Of a stretch of 64,000 nucleotides of DNA, positions 17,033 through 25,597 are shown one piece after another (the stretch's first letter is position 1; every line of letters begins with the position of its first letter). The position numbers were made by a program, and so were the translations under genes. Origin of the DNA: Eubacterium sp. (GTDB taxonomy: Bacteria; Bacillota; Clostridia; Peptostreptococcales; Anaerovoracaceae); contig JAETRU010000010.1 in assembly GCA_021769965.1 (NCBI GenBank), positions 1-64,000 of the forward strand, read 5' to 3'. The notes beneath the pieces are model-generated. The model did not search any database. It was given only the letters and a program-made list of their open reading frames with translations, and was not told the origin of the DNA.

Positions 17033-18457
17033 ATGAAACTTGTACGATCATATTTAACGAAAAATCCCTGCTATACAGCGGGAGACAAAATAACAGTAAA
17101 AGGAATCATGCTGCATTCTGTGGGATGTCCCCGTCAGGACGCGGCGTCTTTTGTTGAAGAATGGAATGATGAAAACTACGACAGGGCGTGTGTCCACGCT
17201 TTCATCGACGGCTTTGACGGAACTGTTTATCAGACGCTGCCGTGGAATCATAGAGCCTGGCACTGCTGCAGCCCCGGCAACGGCGATTACATCGGCGTTG
17301 AAATGTGCGAACCTGCGGGCCTTCAGTATACCAGTGATTTTACTTTTACCTGCGAGGATGAAGAGACGGCCAGAGCGGTGGCGCAGCGGACCTGGGATGC
17401 TGCGGTGGAACTGTTTGCCTATCTGTGCAGGCAGTTTGGACTGGATCCTCTGTCAGACGGCGTGATCATCAGCCACTGGGAGGGGTATCAGAGAGGTATC
17501 GCCTCAGACCATGAAGATCCGGAGCATTTCTGGAAAGGCCTCGGACTGGATACAGAGCGCGGTTTCACGATGGACCGGTTCCGGCAGGCTGTGGCGGAGA
17601 AGATGGAAGACGCGAAACCGCTGTATATCGGCTGTCATCTGTCGTCTGCGGGGGGTTTTGAAGCAATGGGAAAAGCGGCTCTGTCTATCGGAGCCAATAC
17701 CTTTGCCTTTTTCACGAGAAATCCCAGAGGAGGGAAAGCCAAGGAGATCGATCCGGCCGACGCAGAGAAGCTGCGTGAGATCCTGACGAAAAACAGCTTC
17801 GGTCCTCTGGTCGCTCATGCGCCGTATACCCTGAATCCCTGCTCATCCGCTGCAAAGACCAGGGAGTTTGCGCATATGGCTATGGCAGACGATATGAAGA
17901 GGATGGAATATCTGCCGGGCAGCTACTATAACTTTCATCCGGGCAGCCATGTGGGGCAGGGAAGCGAAAAGGGCATAGAGATGATCGCGGATCTGCTCAA
18001 CGAGATCATTACGCCGGAGCAGTCCACCACAATTTTGCTGGAGACCATGGCGGGAAAGGGCAGCGAGATCGGAGGAAGATTTGAAGAGCTGGCAGCTATC
18101 ATTGAAAGAGTACACTGTGATGAGAAAATAGGGGTGTGCCTGGATACCTGCCACATCAGCGACGGAGGTTATGACATTACCGGCGGCCTGGACGAAGTGC
18201 TGGCGGAATTCGATCGGATCGTCGGGCTGGACCGGCTGAAAGCGCTGCATATCAACGACAGCCAGAACCCGGCGGGAGCCCGCAAAGACCGCCACGCCTG
18301 CATCGGAGAAGGCCAGATCGGGCTGGATGCTATTTTGCGGGTGATCAATCATCCGAAACTGATGGGACTGCCTTGTATTCTGGAGACGCCGCAGGAGAAT
18401 TTAACCGGCTACGGCCGTGAGATCGCATTATTGAGAGGAGTGCATTATGATGAGTAA
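17033..18457 (+). CDS. Fusion: N-acetylmuramoyl-L-alanine amidase-like domain + endonuclease IV
   Basis: 474 residues in one continuous frame. Residues ~1-190 are an Amidase_2/PGRP-type domain: [11 protein letters not shown] supplies one zinc histidine, with [41 protein letters not shown] and [20 protein letters not shown]. Residues ~197-474 are endonuclease IV (AP endonuclease, xylose-isomerase fold): [72 protein letters not shown] and [20 protein letters not shown], i.e. all usual zinc ligands. No signal peptide, so cytoplasmic. The start at 17033 follows TGGAGGAAGA and a TATAAT at 17002-17007. The butyrate kinase gene overlaps its end. Such a fusion of cell-wall and DNA-repair domains is unusual. 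Confidence 0.85.
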   Translation: MKLVRSYLTKNPCYTAGDKITVKGIMLHSVGCPRQDAASFVEEWNDENYDRACVHAFIDGFDGTVYQTLPWNHRAWHCCSPGNGDYIGVEMCEPAGLQYTSDFTFTCEDEETARAVAQRTWDAAVELFAYLCRQFGLDPLSDGVIISHWEGYQRGIASDHEDPEHFWKGLGLDTERGFTMDRFRQAVAEKMEDAKPLYIGCHLSSAGGFEAMGKAALSIGANTFAFFTRNPRGGKAKEIDPADAEKLREILTKNSFGPLVAHAPYTLNPCSSAAKTREFAHMAMADDMKRMEYLPGSYYNFHPGSHVGQGSEKGIEMIADLLNEIITPEQSTTILLETMAGKGSEIGGRFEELAAIIERVHCDEKIGVCLDTCHISDGGYDITGGLDEVLAEFDRIVGLDRLKALHINDSQNPAGARKDRHACIGEGQIGLDAILRVINHPKLMGLPCILETPQENLTGYGREIALLRGVHYDE

Positions 18458-19526
18458 AGTTATAAAAGATATATTAGTAGTCAATCCCGGCTCTACTTCT
18501 ACGAAGATCGCTGTTTTTGCCGGAGATGGAAAAACGCTTCGTTTTGAGACGAACATCGTTCACGATGAGGCAAAGATTCTGGAATTTCCCAATGTTGCCT
18601 CTCAGAAGCATTACAGAAAAGACATGATCCTGTCGTATCTGAAAGAGAAGGAGTATGACCTTACCGGTCTGGCCGCTGTCGTGGGCAGAGGCGGCATGGT
18701 ATACGGGCTTTCCGGAGGCGGCTATCAGGTCAACGAAAAGCTCTGCAACCGCATGGCGAGTCCTGAGATCCCGCAGCACGCTTCCAGCCTGGGAGCTCTG
18801 CTGGCTTCAGCCATTGCAGAGCCTCTGCACATTCCATCGTATATTTACGATTCGACAATGGGATGCGATCTGCTGGATATCGCCAAAGTGACCGGAATCG
18901 CGGAAATTGAGAAATACGGCGCAACGCATCTGCTGAATTCCAGGGCGCAGGCCATGAAGTATGCGGCGTCCATCGGGCGGGATTACAGGGACATGCAGTT
19001 TATCGTCTGTCATATGGGCGGCGGCATTACAGCAAATGCATGGAAGGACGGCAAGGTCATCGATGTGGCAGCCTATGACGACGGCCCTATGGCGCCGGAG
19101 CGATCCGGCGGCGTACCGCTGCTGCTGTTCAAAAAGCTCTGCTTTGACGGGCGGCATACGGAAGCGGACATAGAGAAGCTGATCAGCGGATGCGGCGGCC
19201 TGTACTCTTATCTGGGAACAAAGGACTGCCGCGAAGTGGAGAAGATGATAGAGGAAGGAGACAGCTATGCGCAGATGATCTACGAGGCTATGGCTCTGCA
19301 GATCGGAAAAGCTGTCGCGGGTCTTTCATGCTCCCTGCGGGGACAGGTGGATGTGATCATCCTGACCGGCGGCATTGCCCACTCAAAGATGCTGACCGAT
19401 ATGATCGAGAACTTCTGCGGCCACATCGGCAAAGTGGTCGTCATGGCAGGAGAGAGCGAGATGGAGGCTCTGGCAGCCGGCGCTGTGCGGATGCTGAACG
19501 GAGAAGAAGAGGCGAAGGTGTATTAG
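18447..19526 (+). CDS. buk: Butyrate kinase
   Basis: 359 residues of the acetokinase/butyrate kinase family: [19 protein letters not shown] (phosphate-binding NPGSTSTK), [56 protein letters not shown] and [14 protein letters not shown]. The enzyme makes ATP from butyryl-phosphate and ADP, the last step of one butyrate route (or acts on branched acyl phosphates from amino-acid fermentation). No phosphate butyryltransferase is next to it. Its first codons overlap the end of the amidase/endonuclease IV fusion (start 18447, or 18450), with ribosome site GAGAGGAG, so translation may be coupled. Confidence 0.9.
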   Translation: MMSKVIKDILVVNPGSTSTKIAVFAGDGKTLRFETNIVHDEAKILEFPNVASQKHYRKDMILSYLKEKEYDLTGLAAVVGRGGMVYGLSGGGYQVNEKLCNRMASPEIPQHASSLGALLASAIAEPLHIPSYIYDSTMGCDLLDIAKVTGIAEIEKYGATHLLNSRAQAMKYAASIGRDYRDMQFIVCHMGGGITANAWKDGKVIDVAAYDDGPMAPERSGGVPLLLFKKLCFDGRHTEADIEKLISGCGGLYSYLGTKDCREVEKMIEEGDSYAQMIYEAMALQIGKAVAGLSCSLRGQVDVIILTGGIAHSKMLTDMIENFCGHIGKVVVMAGESEMEALAAGAVRMLNGEEEAKVY

Positions 19527-19561
19527 GGATCCTGCGGGATGTCTTTGGATGCCTTGCGATG

Positions 19562-19626
19562 TTTCAGGCATTTTGCGCTGTCTCGGGTACTTTGCTCTGT
19601 TTCAGGTATTTTGCGCTGTCTCGGGT
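19562..19626 (+). repeat. Imperfect 38-bp direct repeat after butyrate kinase
   Basis: A 27-base unit, TTTCAGG(C/T)ATTTTGCGCTG followed by TCTCGGGT, occurs at 19562-19588 and again at 19600-19626 (26 of 27 identical). More degenerate traces precede it. It lies between the buk stop and its terminator, so it is transcribed in the 3' UTR. Confidence 0.7.
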
Positions 19627-19663
19627 GCCCCGCGCCATATTTTAATACTTTTTTTGTCGATAC

Positions 19664-19694
19664 GGCGGGCAGCCTTTGCTGCCCGCCACTTTTT
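19664..19694 (+). terminator. Terminator of the fusion-buk transcript
   Basis: GGCGGGCAGC (19664-19673), loop CTTT, GCTGCCCGCC (19678-19687), then ACTTTTT. Classical intrinsic terminator. Confidence 0.85.
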
Positions 19695-19843
19695 GGTCAA
19701 AAAAATGTTTTGTTGGCGGATCCGTCGCCCAGGAACATCGCGGACATATGAATAAAAGGAATTAACTGTTAAAATTACAAAAAATATACTGAATCAGTTC
19801 GAAAAAATCACATTAATCAGCGGTTATTGGAGTGAGCGAATCA

Positions 19844-19942
19844 AAATGCGCGCCGTATGAAGCAATCTTAATTCAAAATATGGCGCGATGCGGAGGGTCG
19901 GTGCCGTAAAATGGATTTTTTGGACAAAAAGTGGCGCGCAGA
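19844..19942 (+). repeat. Dispersed intergenic repeat 'GCGCC' element, copy A
   Basis: About 99 bases with alternating blocks GCGCGCCGTATGAAG, AAAATATGGCGCG, GGTGCCGTAAAATGG and AAAAAGTGGCGCGCAG. The same block order is found in inverted orientation at 63066-63162, and the last blocks recur at 63269-63336. No coding frame survives in all copies. The remainder of the 19695-20145 gap is AT-rich, with the promoter of the next gene at its end. Confidence 0.65.
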
Positions 19943-20057
19943 AAGCAGAGAAACTGTGATAAAGGTGCTTCAAAGGTGATTTATAAGCATATCGAACGAG
20001 CGACGTATTTTGGCTGGGACAGATCAAAAAATTGTTTCTATAAATGAAAAATAATGG

Positions 20058-20086
20058 TTGACTTATTTTGTAAAATAAAGTAATAT
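20058..20086 (+). promoter_or_regulatory. Sigma-A promoter of the PD-(D/E)XK-like gene
   Basis: TTGACT (20058-20063), 17 bases, TAATAT (20081-20086), 59 bases before the start codon, which has a GGGGAG ribosome site. Confidence 0.65.
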
Positions 20087-20145
20087 AAAATTGAATTTAC
20101 ATAAAATGGTCGACACTGAATGATAAACGATAAAGGGGAGAAACG

Positions 20146-21015
20146 ATGAACACATTTGAATCAGCATTAGAGATGGAATTGAGGAGAAGTGAACGGCAGA
20201 TCGAGAAGGGAAAGAAAATCCTGGCGGCTTCACCGGAAGGGTTCCTGACCATCCGGCCTCGGGAAACCGGAGAAACCTACTACTGGAATGTTGAAGAAAG
20301 GCAGAATAGAAACAGTGGAAAAACTTACAGGCAGATCAATTTACAAGATAACCCGAAACTGGTGAATCAGCTGGCCGAGAAAAAATATCAGCGGGAACTG
20401 GTTTTGCGGGCAGAGCAGAACCTCAGCGCGATGCAGAAGCTTGGTAAAGTCTATCGGGCTACAGATCCCGACGACATCATGGCGGCACTGGGGCCGCAGT
20501 ACAGAAGAGTATTCACGGATAAAAGACAGAACCTGATGAATCAGAAAATGACAGCTCGGTATTCAAAATGCCCGTATAATCCGAAATACCATAAACATGA
20601 GACAGATTACGGAGAAATGGTACGCTCCAAGTCAGAGCAGATCCTGGCCAATGCACTGTTTTCTTATGGTATTCCGTTTCACTATGAAGAAGAATTTCTA
20701 TATCGGATCGGTGACATAGGCCATGTTTATCCCGATTTTACTATCTTTTTTCCGGACGGAAGACGAAAAATATGGGAGCATTTAGGGATGCTGGATGACC
20801 TGAATTACTGCGCGCGATTTGCAGAGAAGCTGAACCTGTATCAGATGAACGGGTTTACCATCGGTAAAAATCTGATCATCACTATGGACGATGTTAACGG
20901 CAATCTTAGCAGCGGGATCATACAGCAGATGATACGGGACTACATTCTTCCCGATTTGGAAGAACTGAGAGTGAGTCCGGATACGATCATTGCTGGTACG
21001 CGGCGGACAAATTAA
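20146..21015 (+). CDS. PD-(D/E)XK nuclease-like protein of unknown role
   Basis: 289 residues. The N-terminal half is charged and helical (ALEMELRRSERQIEKGKKIL...). The C-terminal half reads as a restriction-endonuclease-like core: MVRSKSEQILANALFSYGIPFHYEEEF, then VYPDFTIFF (the PD of the motif) and IWEHLGMLDDLNYCARFAEKLNLY (the E-x-H/L strand and following helix). Conserved Glu, Asp and Glu fit metal-dependent cleavage. It stands alone with its own promoter in an AT-rich gap, next to a dispersed repeat; no partner methylase or transposase is nearby. I do not recognise a named function. Confidence 0.6.
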   Translation: MNTFESALEMELRRSERQIEKGKKILAASPEGFLTIRPRETGETYYWNVEERQNRNSGKTYRQINLQDNPKLVNQLAEKKYQRELVLRAEQNLSAMQKLGKVYRATDPDDIMAALGPQYRRVFTDKRQNLMNQKMTARYSKCPYNPKYHKHETDYGEMVRSKSEQILANALFSYGIPFHYEEEFLYRIGDIGHVYPDFTIFFPDGRRKIWEHLGMLDDLNYCARFAEKLNLYQMNGFTIGKNLIITMDDVNGNLSSGIIQQMIRDYILPDLEELRVSPDTIIAGTRRTN

Positions 21016-21036
21016 AGGCTGCGGATCCAATATAAA

Positions 21037-21060
21037 TGACGGTCGTGTACGCGACCGTCA
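21037..21060. terminator. Hairpin between convergent genes
   Basis: TGACGGTCG (21037-21045) and CGACCGTCA (21052-21060) form a perfect 9-bp stem with a six-base loop. No T run follows on either strand, so it may be a weak terminator or an RNA-stabilising hairpin between the nuclease-like gene and the phosphohexomutase gene. Confidence 0.4.
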
Positions 21061-21103
21061 CTGTATAAGCGGAATATGATCAAAACATATGCGGCAGGAA
21101 GGC

Positions 21104-22630
21104 TTACAGCTTGCTGCTGTCCAGCTGATCGAAGCCTGCCAGCAGAGGTTTCAGGGCCTTTCGGATCTCATCTGTGCCGCCGGCTGTATCAGCTTCGATA
21201 TTCAGTGGCATAATAGGATCGTGGAGTGATTTGCGCAAAAGCAGCCATCCCTGCAGGTCCGGCGTATGGAAGCTGATGCGGACGCCTTCGTAGTTAGGCT
21301 CCACCAGAGAAGCGCCTTTCAGCTGTCCGCTGCCGGCCAGAACCCGAAGATATTCCAGAATCTCATCACCATAGGCGCTGAAATCAGATGCCAGGATCGG
21401 AAACCGTATTTCGACGGATTCAGCAGGCTCAGAAAGCCCTGCAATAACAGAAGAGATCGGCTTGCCCTCCTGAAACAACTTTGCGGCGCGGATAACGATC
21501 TTTGTCGCCAGATATGCGCCGTCGTCCAGAAAATAGTTTTCCTTGTAGGCCGCATGGCCGCTTGTTTCGATAGCCAGCTGGCTGTCGGTGCCGGAGGCGT
21601 TCAGCTCTATGGATCTGTTGATCACGTTCCGGTATCCCCGCTTGAACCGAAGATGACGGAGACCCAGAGTATTCTCCAGAAAATCAGTCAGCTGATTGCT
21701 GGTGATGCTGTCGGTGACCACTGTGGTGCCCGGAAATTGCTCCGCGATCAGAGCAGCGGCCATGGCTACGATGCCGTTGCGGTTGATCTCATGCCCTTTT
21801 TCGTCTACAGCCGACGACCGGTCCACATCTGTGTCGAAGATCAGCCCCAGATCGCTGCCGCAGCTTTTTACCTGACTGCAGATGGCTTCCATGGCTTTTT
21901 TGTCCTCGGGATTTGGAGCATGATTCGGGAAATTGCCATCAGGCGTAAGAAACTGGCTGGATGACACGTCTGCGCCAAGAGGCGCCAGTACTTTGTCCGC
22001 GTAGAAGCCGCCGGAACCGTTGCCTGCGTCTACGGTGATCTTCATACCGTCAAGAGGCCTGTCGCCGCAGCCTGCGCCGTCGATGATGAGTCTGCGCAGA
22101 TGGGCGGCATATGTATCGAGAAGGGGAATTTCCTCCACTTCTCTCGGCGCAGCCCGCCGGATGGAATTGAGTATCGAGTCGGATTCCGCAAAGGTGATGA
22201 TGTCCGTGATGTCGCCTTTGTCAAGCCCTCCGTCTACGCTGAAAAATTTCATGCCGTTTCTGTTCCATGGCAGGTGGCTGGCGGTGATCATAACCGCTCC
22301 GTCGCACTGGTATTCTGCGAAGACAGTAGACATGAACATAGCAGGCGTAGAAGCCAGACCCGCGTTCAGGATCCGGCAGCCGAAGGGCTGCAGTGCGCCG
22401 CAAAAGGCATCTGACAGAGCTTGCCCAGACAGCCGGGGGTCTCTGCCGATCGATATGGTCAGGTCAGAGACTTCTTTGTTCGTTCTGCGGGAAAGCCAGA
22501 ACAAAAATCCTTTTGCCAGTCTTCCGGCGGCTTCGCCGTCCAGACTGACCGCCTCTCCCGGGACGCCCGCAAGAGCGACTCCTCTGATATCGCTGCCGTT
22601 TTGCAGCCTGCTGTAATCATATTTTGACAT
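21104..22630 (-). CDS. Phosphomannomutase/phosphoglucomutase
   Basis: 508 residues of the alpha-D-phosphohexomutase family. Active-site Ser118 lies in MITASHLPWNRNGMKFF (usual TASHNP has Leu in place of Asn here), the metal loop is IFDTDVDRS, the sugar loop ETSGHAAYKENY, and the phosphate-binding end EPNYEGVRISFH. It interconverts hexose 1- and 6-phosphates for polysaccharide and glycan precursors. Its start is preceded by GAGGAGATT. A small CmpB-like membrane gene lies upstream on the same strand and may share its transcript. Confidence 0.88.
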   Translation of the reverse strand: MSKYDYSRLQNGSDIRGVALAGVPGEAVSLDGEAAGRLAKGFLFWLSRRTNKEVSDLTISIGRDPRLSGQALSDAFCGALQPFGCRILNAGLASTPAMFMSTVFAEYQCDGAVMITASHLPWNRNGMKFFSVDGGLDKGDITDIITFAESDSILNSIRRAAPREVEEIPLLDTYAAHLRRLIIDGAGCGDRPLDGMKITVDAGNGSGGFYADKVLAPLGADVSSSQFLTPDGNFPNHAPNPEDKKAMEAICSQVKSCGSDLGLIFDTDVDRSSAVDEKGHEINRNGIVAMAAALIAEQFPGTTVVTDSITSNQLTDFLENTLGLRHLRFKRGYRNVINRSIELNASGTDSQLAIETSGHAAYKENYFLDDGAYLATKIVIRAAKLFQEGKPISSVIAGLSEPAESVEIRFPILASDFSAYGDEILEYLRVLAGSGQLKGASLVEPNYEGVRISFHTPDLQGWLLLRKSLHDPIMPLNIEADTAGGTDEIRKALKPLLAGFDQLDSSKL

Positions 22631-22644
22631 AATCGTAATCTCCT

Positions 22645-23013
22645 CTAAAAAAACATATCTCTATTATATTTTATCAGAGAGAAGAAAGCAAGGCATATCA
22701 TAAACCAATAGCCGGTGAACTGAGGACATATCTGGCCAAGCAGATTGCCCGGCAGCGTCGAATAGTCCCACACTTCCCAGCCCAGCCACAGGTTGACCAC
22801 ACTGCCAACGGCAAATTCATAGGCTGTGACAATGAGCGCGCCTGCCAGCGCTGCCGCGAAGACATTCATCTGAAGGAAAAACGGCAGCAGCATGTAGAAG
22901 GTGGCGACGATGGCGCCGCCGGTCAGCACCATGGACCAATGGGTGTATCCGCGATAGAGCAATTCCGTCAGGCCGTAAAAGAGCCCGCCTAAAACAAATA
23001 CAATTAGCTCCAT
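22645..23013 (-). CDS. Small membrane protein, putative ABC-transporter permease-like (CmpB family)
   Basis: 122 residues, four hydrophobic segments: MELIVFVLGGLFYGLTELLY, WSMVLTGGAIVATFYMLLPF, FAAALAGALIVTAYEFAVG, and a C-terminal span. The blocks RGYTHWSM and WLGWEVWDYSTLPGNLLGQIC match the PF06541 family (putative ABC-transporter type IV / CmpB), which has no settled function. I choose the ATG at 23011-23013 because family members start just before GGLxY; no clear ribosome site precedes it, so the start is uncertain. The longer upstream frame runs through a duplicated non-coding sequence (23079-23216) and is not credible as protein. Confidence 0.65.
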   Translation of the reverse strand: MELIVFVLGGLFYGLTELLYRGYTHWSMVLTGGAIVATFYMLLPFFLQMNVFAAALAGALIVTAYEFAVGSVVNLWLGWEVWDYSTLPGNLLGQICPQFTGYWFMICLAFFSLIKYNRDMFF

Positions 23014-23078
23014 GAGTTTAATATCTGAGAAACGGGGAAATTTATTCGCAAAAGGATGAAATGGAATATTTTTTATGA

Positions 23079-23216
23079 TACAATGGAGTTGTCCCAATTT
23101 GCGGGGCAAATTGCAGGAAACTCCTTGTGCTTTTGCGGCCCGGGAGAGCGAGCAGGCATGCGAAGCTCGACAGGCAAGACGCAAGTCGTACAATGGAGTT
23201 GTCCCAATTTGCGGAG
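23079..23216. repeat. Two direct copies of a 28-bp sequence, 110 bp apart
   Basis: A 28-base unit beginning TACAATGGAGTTGTCCC and continuing AATTTGCGGGG/AG occurs at 23079-23106 and 23189-23216, differing at one base. A shorter inverted copy (GCAAATTGGGTC) lies at about 23235-23246, just before the sortase ribosome site. The two copies lie between divergent genes and contain no gene of their own. Confidence 0.75.
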
Positions 23217-23263
23217 TGGATTGTAAGTGCAGATTGCAAATTGGGTCAAGAGAGGAATTTGCA

Positions 23264-24016
23264 ATGAGAGCGGAAAAAAACGAAAACAAGAAGAAAAAAA
23301 CAAGTCTGATCTATCGTCTGATCATCGCAGTACTGCTTGCTGTCATGGTTTTCAGCGCCTGGCAGATCGGGAAGATCCTTTGGGAATATCATCAGGGGAC
23401 GGCAGCTTATGAAGAGATCCAGCAGATGGCAGGCGGCGGTCCGGAAGAAGGAGAAAAACAGATCGACTTTGACGCTTTAAAGAAGAAAAACAAGGACGTG
23501 AAGGCGTGGCTGTATTCAAAAGGAACCCCGATCAACTATCCGGTGGTGCAGGGAGAGGACAACCAGTATTACCTGTACCGCATGTTCAACGGCGAATATA
23601 ACGGAAAGGGATCTCTGTTCATCGACTACCGCTGCGAGAAGCCTTTCCGGGATTTTAATACTATCATTTACGGCCACCGCATGAAGGACGGCAGCATGTT
23701 TCATGAATTGATCGAATACAGAGATAAGGACTATTTTGAGAAACATAAAACTATGGATCTGGTTACGCCGAATAGAGAGTATGACCTGCATATCTTTGCC
23801 GTGGTGACCATTCCGTCAGACAGCAGTCTGTACAAGTACAGTTTTTCCAGCGACGCGGAAAAACAGGCATATCTGGATGAGATCTTGTCTAAGAGTGAAG
23901 TGGATATGGGAGTCAGCGTTTCCGCTGAAGACCGCATCGTTATGCTGAGCACCTGTACCTATGAATACGAAAATGCAAGACTTGTGGTATACGGGAAACT
24001 GGTGAAGAAGTCCTAA
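23264..24016 (+). CDS. srtB: Class B sortase
   Basis: 250 residues. A Lys-rich N-terminus and one membrane span (IYRLIIAVLLAVMVFSAWQIG) anchor it outside the membrane; the sortase domain carries catalytic His138 (IIYGHRM), Cys231 (MLSTCTYE) and Arg239 (ENARLVVYGK). The inserted helix region and TLSTC-like motif make it class B. It attaches proteins with a C-terminal sorting signal to the cell wall or builds pili. No obvious LPxTG/NPxTN substrate lies nearby. The start at 23264 follows AGAGGAA; the longer upstream frame runs through repeats. Confidence 0.88.
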   Translation: MRAEKNENKKKKTSLIYRLIIAVLLAVMVFSAWQIGKILWEYHQGTAAYEEIQQMAGGGPEEGEKQIDFDALKKKNKDVKAWLYSKGTPINYPVVQGEDNQYYLYRMFNGEYNGKGSLFIDYRCEKPFRDFNTIIYGHRMKDGSMFHELIEYRDKDYFEKHKTMDLVTPNREYDLHIFAVVTIPSDSSLYKYSFSSDAEKQAYLDEILSKSEVDMGVSVSAEDRIVMLSTCTYEYENARLVVYGKLVKKS

Positions 24017-24030
24017 TAGGACCAGGCATA
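24015..24030 (+). repeat. 16-bp direct repeat bracketing the zinc-ribbon gene (partner at 24316-24331)
   Basis: AATAGGACCAGGCATA at 24015-24030 recurs as AATAGGACCAAGCATA at 24316-24331 (15 of 16 identical), on either side of the zinc-ribbon gene. It may mark a past duplication or insertion. Confidence 0.5.
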
Positions 24031-24066
24031 TATGATGGGTGCTATATTGCATGGGAGGGAGATAAA

Positions 24067-24282
24067 ATGAGATGTCCATATTGTAACAATGAGATGGTGA
24101 AGGGGACCCTCATGGGACTCCGCAGACTTGCGTGGAGCGAATCGGACGGCAGAAAGTGGGCGCTGTATGAAAAAGAAGGCGAAACCACCCTTGCAGAGAG
24201 TCTCAATATCGCAAAGCTTACAGCATTCAGATGCAGTGCCTGCAGGAAAATCATCATCGAAGAAGACTGCACTTTGGAATAA
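24067..24282 (+). CDS. Small zinc-ribbon protein (PF20097-like)
   Basis: 71 residues with two CxxC knuckles: MRCPYCNNEM at the N-terminus and FRCSACRKIIIEED at the C-terminus, separated by about 45 residues containing LAWSESDGRKWALYEKEG. This matches the small zinc-ribbon family often annotated as PF20097/DUF6487, common in Clostridia, of unknown role. It has a good GGGAGGGAG ribosome site and lies 50 bases after the sortase gene, so could be co-transcribed with it. Confidence 0.7.
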   Translation: MRCPYCNNEMVKGTLMGLRRLAWSESDGRKWALYEKEGETTLAESLNIAKLTAFRCSACRKIIIEEDCTLE

Positions 24283-24331
24283 GCGACAGGAACAAAGGGT
24301 ACGCCGCAAAACAATAATAGGACCAAGCATA

Positions 24332-24492
24332 GTTGTCTTAAAACGCACAAAATCGAAAAAAGGGTACAACCGATTTGGTCTGATCAAAAGCAGACCGGCA
24401 AAAAGGTGCGGCGGCCATCCATATTATGTTAAAAAGTTCGTGTAAAATCAGGAAAACTGCTGATTTTGCACGAACTTTTCTGTATAGAAAGG
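24332..24492 (+). repeat. Dispersed hairpin-bearing element, copy 1
   Basis: About 160 bases that recur at 33445-33606. The first ~105 bases read in one frame in both copies (…LKRTKSKK-x-YN-x-FG-x-IKS … PYYVK-x-FV); the rest is a long hairpin: 24436-24451 pairs with 24460-24475 (GTTCGTGTAAAATCAG / CTGATTTTGCACGAAC), followed by TTTTCTGTATAGAAAGGC. The hairpin could terminate transcription from the sortase side. Stem bases differ between the copies in a paired way, which supports a selected RNA structure. Confidence 0.7.
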
Positions 24493-24530
24493 CGCAAGCT
24501 CTTCGCACTCCCTTTGCGCGGTGAGAAAAA

Positions 24531-24620
24531 GTTGTACCAGTTTTGATAAAAACTTCGATTTCGGACGAACTCCGGGCAAAGAGTTGTACTCAATATGATA
24601 AAAAAAGCTGATTTGGGATA
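24531..24620 (+). repeat. Imperfect ~52-bp tandem repeat
   Basis: GTTGTACC...GATAAAAA...GATTT at 24531 and GTTGTACT...GATAAAAAA...GATTT at 24583 form two imperfect units. They lie between hairpin element copy 1 and the 20-bp repeats upstream of the LytTR operon. Copy 2 of the hairpin element at 33.5 kb is likewise followed by a tandem repeat. No gene is visible in 24493-24880 apart from these and promoter elements. Confidence 0.5.
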
Positions 24621-24670
24621 AAAGTCAACACCGAAAGGGCCGCGACTTAATGGCAGAAAAAGTAAATTTT

Positions 24671-24710
24671 GACCACTTATCCGAAAAATCGACCGTTTAT
24701 CCGAAAACAG
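24671..24710 (+). promoter_or_regulatory. Tandem 20-bp repeat, candidate LytTR binding site (autoregulation)
   Basis: Two abutting units GACCACTTATCCGAAAAATC and GACCGTTTATCCGAAAACAG (consensus GACCRYTTATCCGAAAA). The same pair occurs at 28909-28948 upstream of the first secreted-protein gene. AgrA/ComE-type LytTR proteins bind two direct repeats about 20-22 bp apart; the response regulator at 24881 is the nearest candidate. TTGCGG directly follows (24711-24716), but the -10 here is weak; another TATAAT lies at 24822-24827. Confidence 0.6.
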
Positions 24711-24880
24711 TTGCGGAGCGCGGCTATATATGATAAGGTCAAATTAGCCTATAAGTAAGCAGATAAAGAACTTACAGATATAGGGTAAGATATTTTGCTG
24801 TTATCATATATATTTTCATGGTATAATATTTCCATAAACCATAACGGGCGTAACGGCGTTGCCGTAGGGAGTGAGATTTC

Positions 24881-25582
24881 ATGAAAATTTGTATCTGTGA
24901 TGACAGAGAAGAAGATTTAAATGTTCTGAATGGAATATGCAGAGAGTATCTGGATAGGAAGGGTATTTACGCGGAAGCAGAGATCGTCTGTACTCAGGAG
25001 CCGGATGTGCCGGTCGAAGGGGATTTTGACCTTCTGTTTCTGGACATGGAGATGCCGAAGATGCGGGGGACGGAAGTCAAGGACCGTCTGGCGGGCCGGG
25101 AGCGTCCTTATATCATCTTTGTTACCAGCTATCAGGAAACGATCAGAGAGGCCTTTGGCGTCAACGTGCTGGGTTTTCTGGACAAGCCCGTGGATCCGGC
25201 GCTCTTTGAGGCGCAGATGGATCTGGCAGTGAATCTCCTGGGCGAAGGGAAAATGATCGATCTGGGCAGTGGAAACTGGGAGTCCAGCAAAGACATCGTC
25301 ATGTTTTTTACGGAGGACCGCTACTCCAAGGCTCTGCTGTCTGACGGCAGCAGCACGGAGTTGTCCGGGAAAAGCCTTTCCGACTGGGAAGCGGAACTTT
25401 CCGATCAGTTTTTCCTGCGGGTGGATACGTCGTATCTGGTCAACTGCAAATACATTCAGGATGTGGAGGAAAACGCAGTTGTTCTGTCTGACGGGCAGCG
25501 GGTCAAGCTGAGCAGGCGGAGAAAGAAGGATATTCTTGCCAGGATCAGCGAATATACCCGCAGATTCGGCAGATTTGCCTGA
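24881..25582 (+). CDS. LytTR family response regulator
   Basis: 233 residues. Receiver domain with KICICDDREED at the start, phosphorylatable Asp55 in LLFLDMEMPKMRGTE, and the conserved VTSYQE and LDKPVDP segments. C-terminal LytTR DNA-binding domain: DIVMFFTEDRYSKALLSDGS...FLRVDTSYLVNCKYIQDVEENAVVLSDGQRVKLSRRRKKDI. This is the AgrA/VirR/ComE class that controls quorum sensing, bacteriocins or surface factors. The histidine kinase gene follows 15 bases downstream. The start is preceded by GGGAGTGAG. Confidence 0.92.
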   Translation: MKICICDDREEDLNVLNGICREYLDRKGIYAEAEIVCTQEPDVPVEGDFDLLFLDMEMPKMRGTEVKDRLAGRERPYIIFVTSYQETIREAFGVNVLGFLDKPVDPALFEAQMDLAVNLLGEGKMIDLGSGNWESSKDIVMFFTEDRYSKALLSDGSSTELSGKSLSDWEAELSDQFFLRVDTSYLVNCKYIQDVEENAVVLSDGQRVKLSRRRKKDILARISEYTRRFGRFA

Positions 25583-25597
25583 AGGTAGGAGGTAGAT

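Noticed and set aside
22645..23289. 214-residue version of the CmpB-like protein
   Set aside because: The extra N-terminal ~90 residues are translated from the duplicated intergenic sequence and overlap the sortase start; family length fits the short form.
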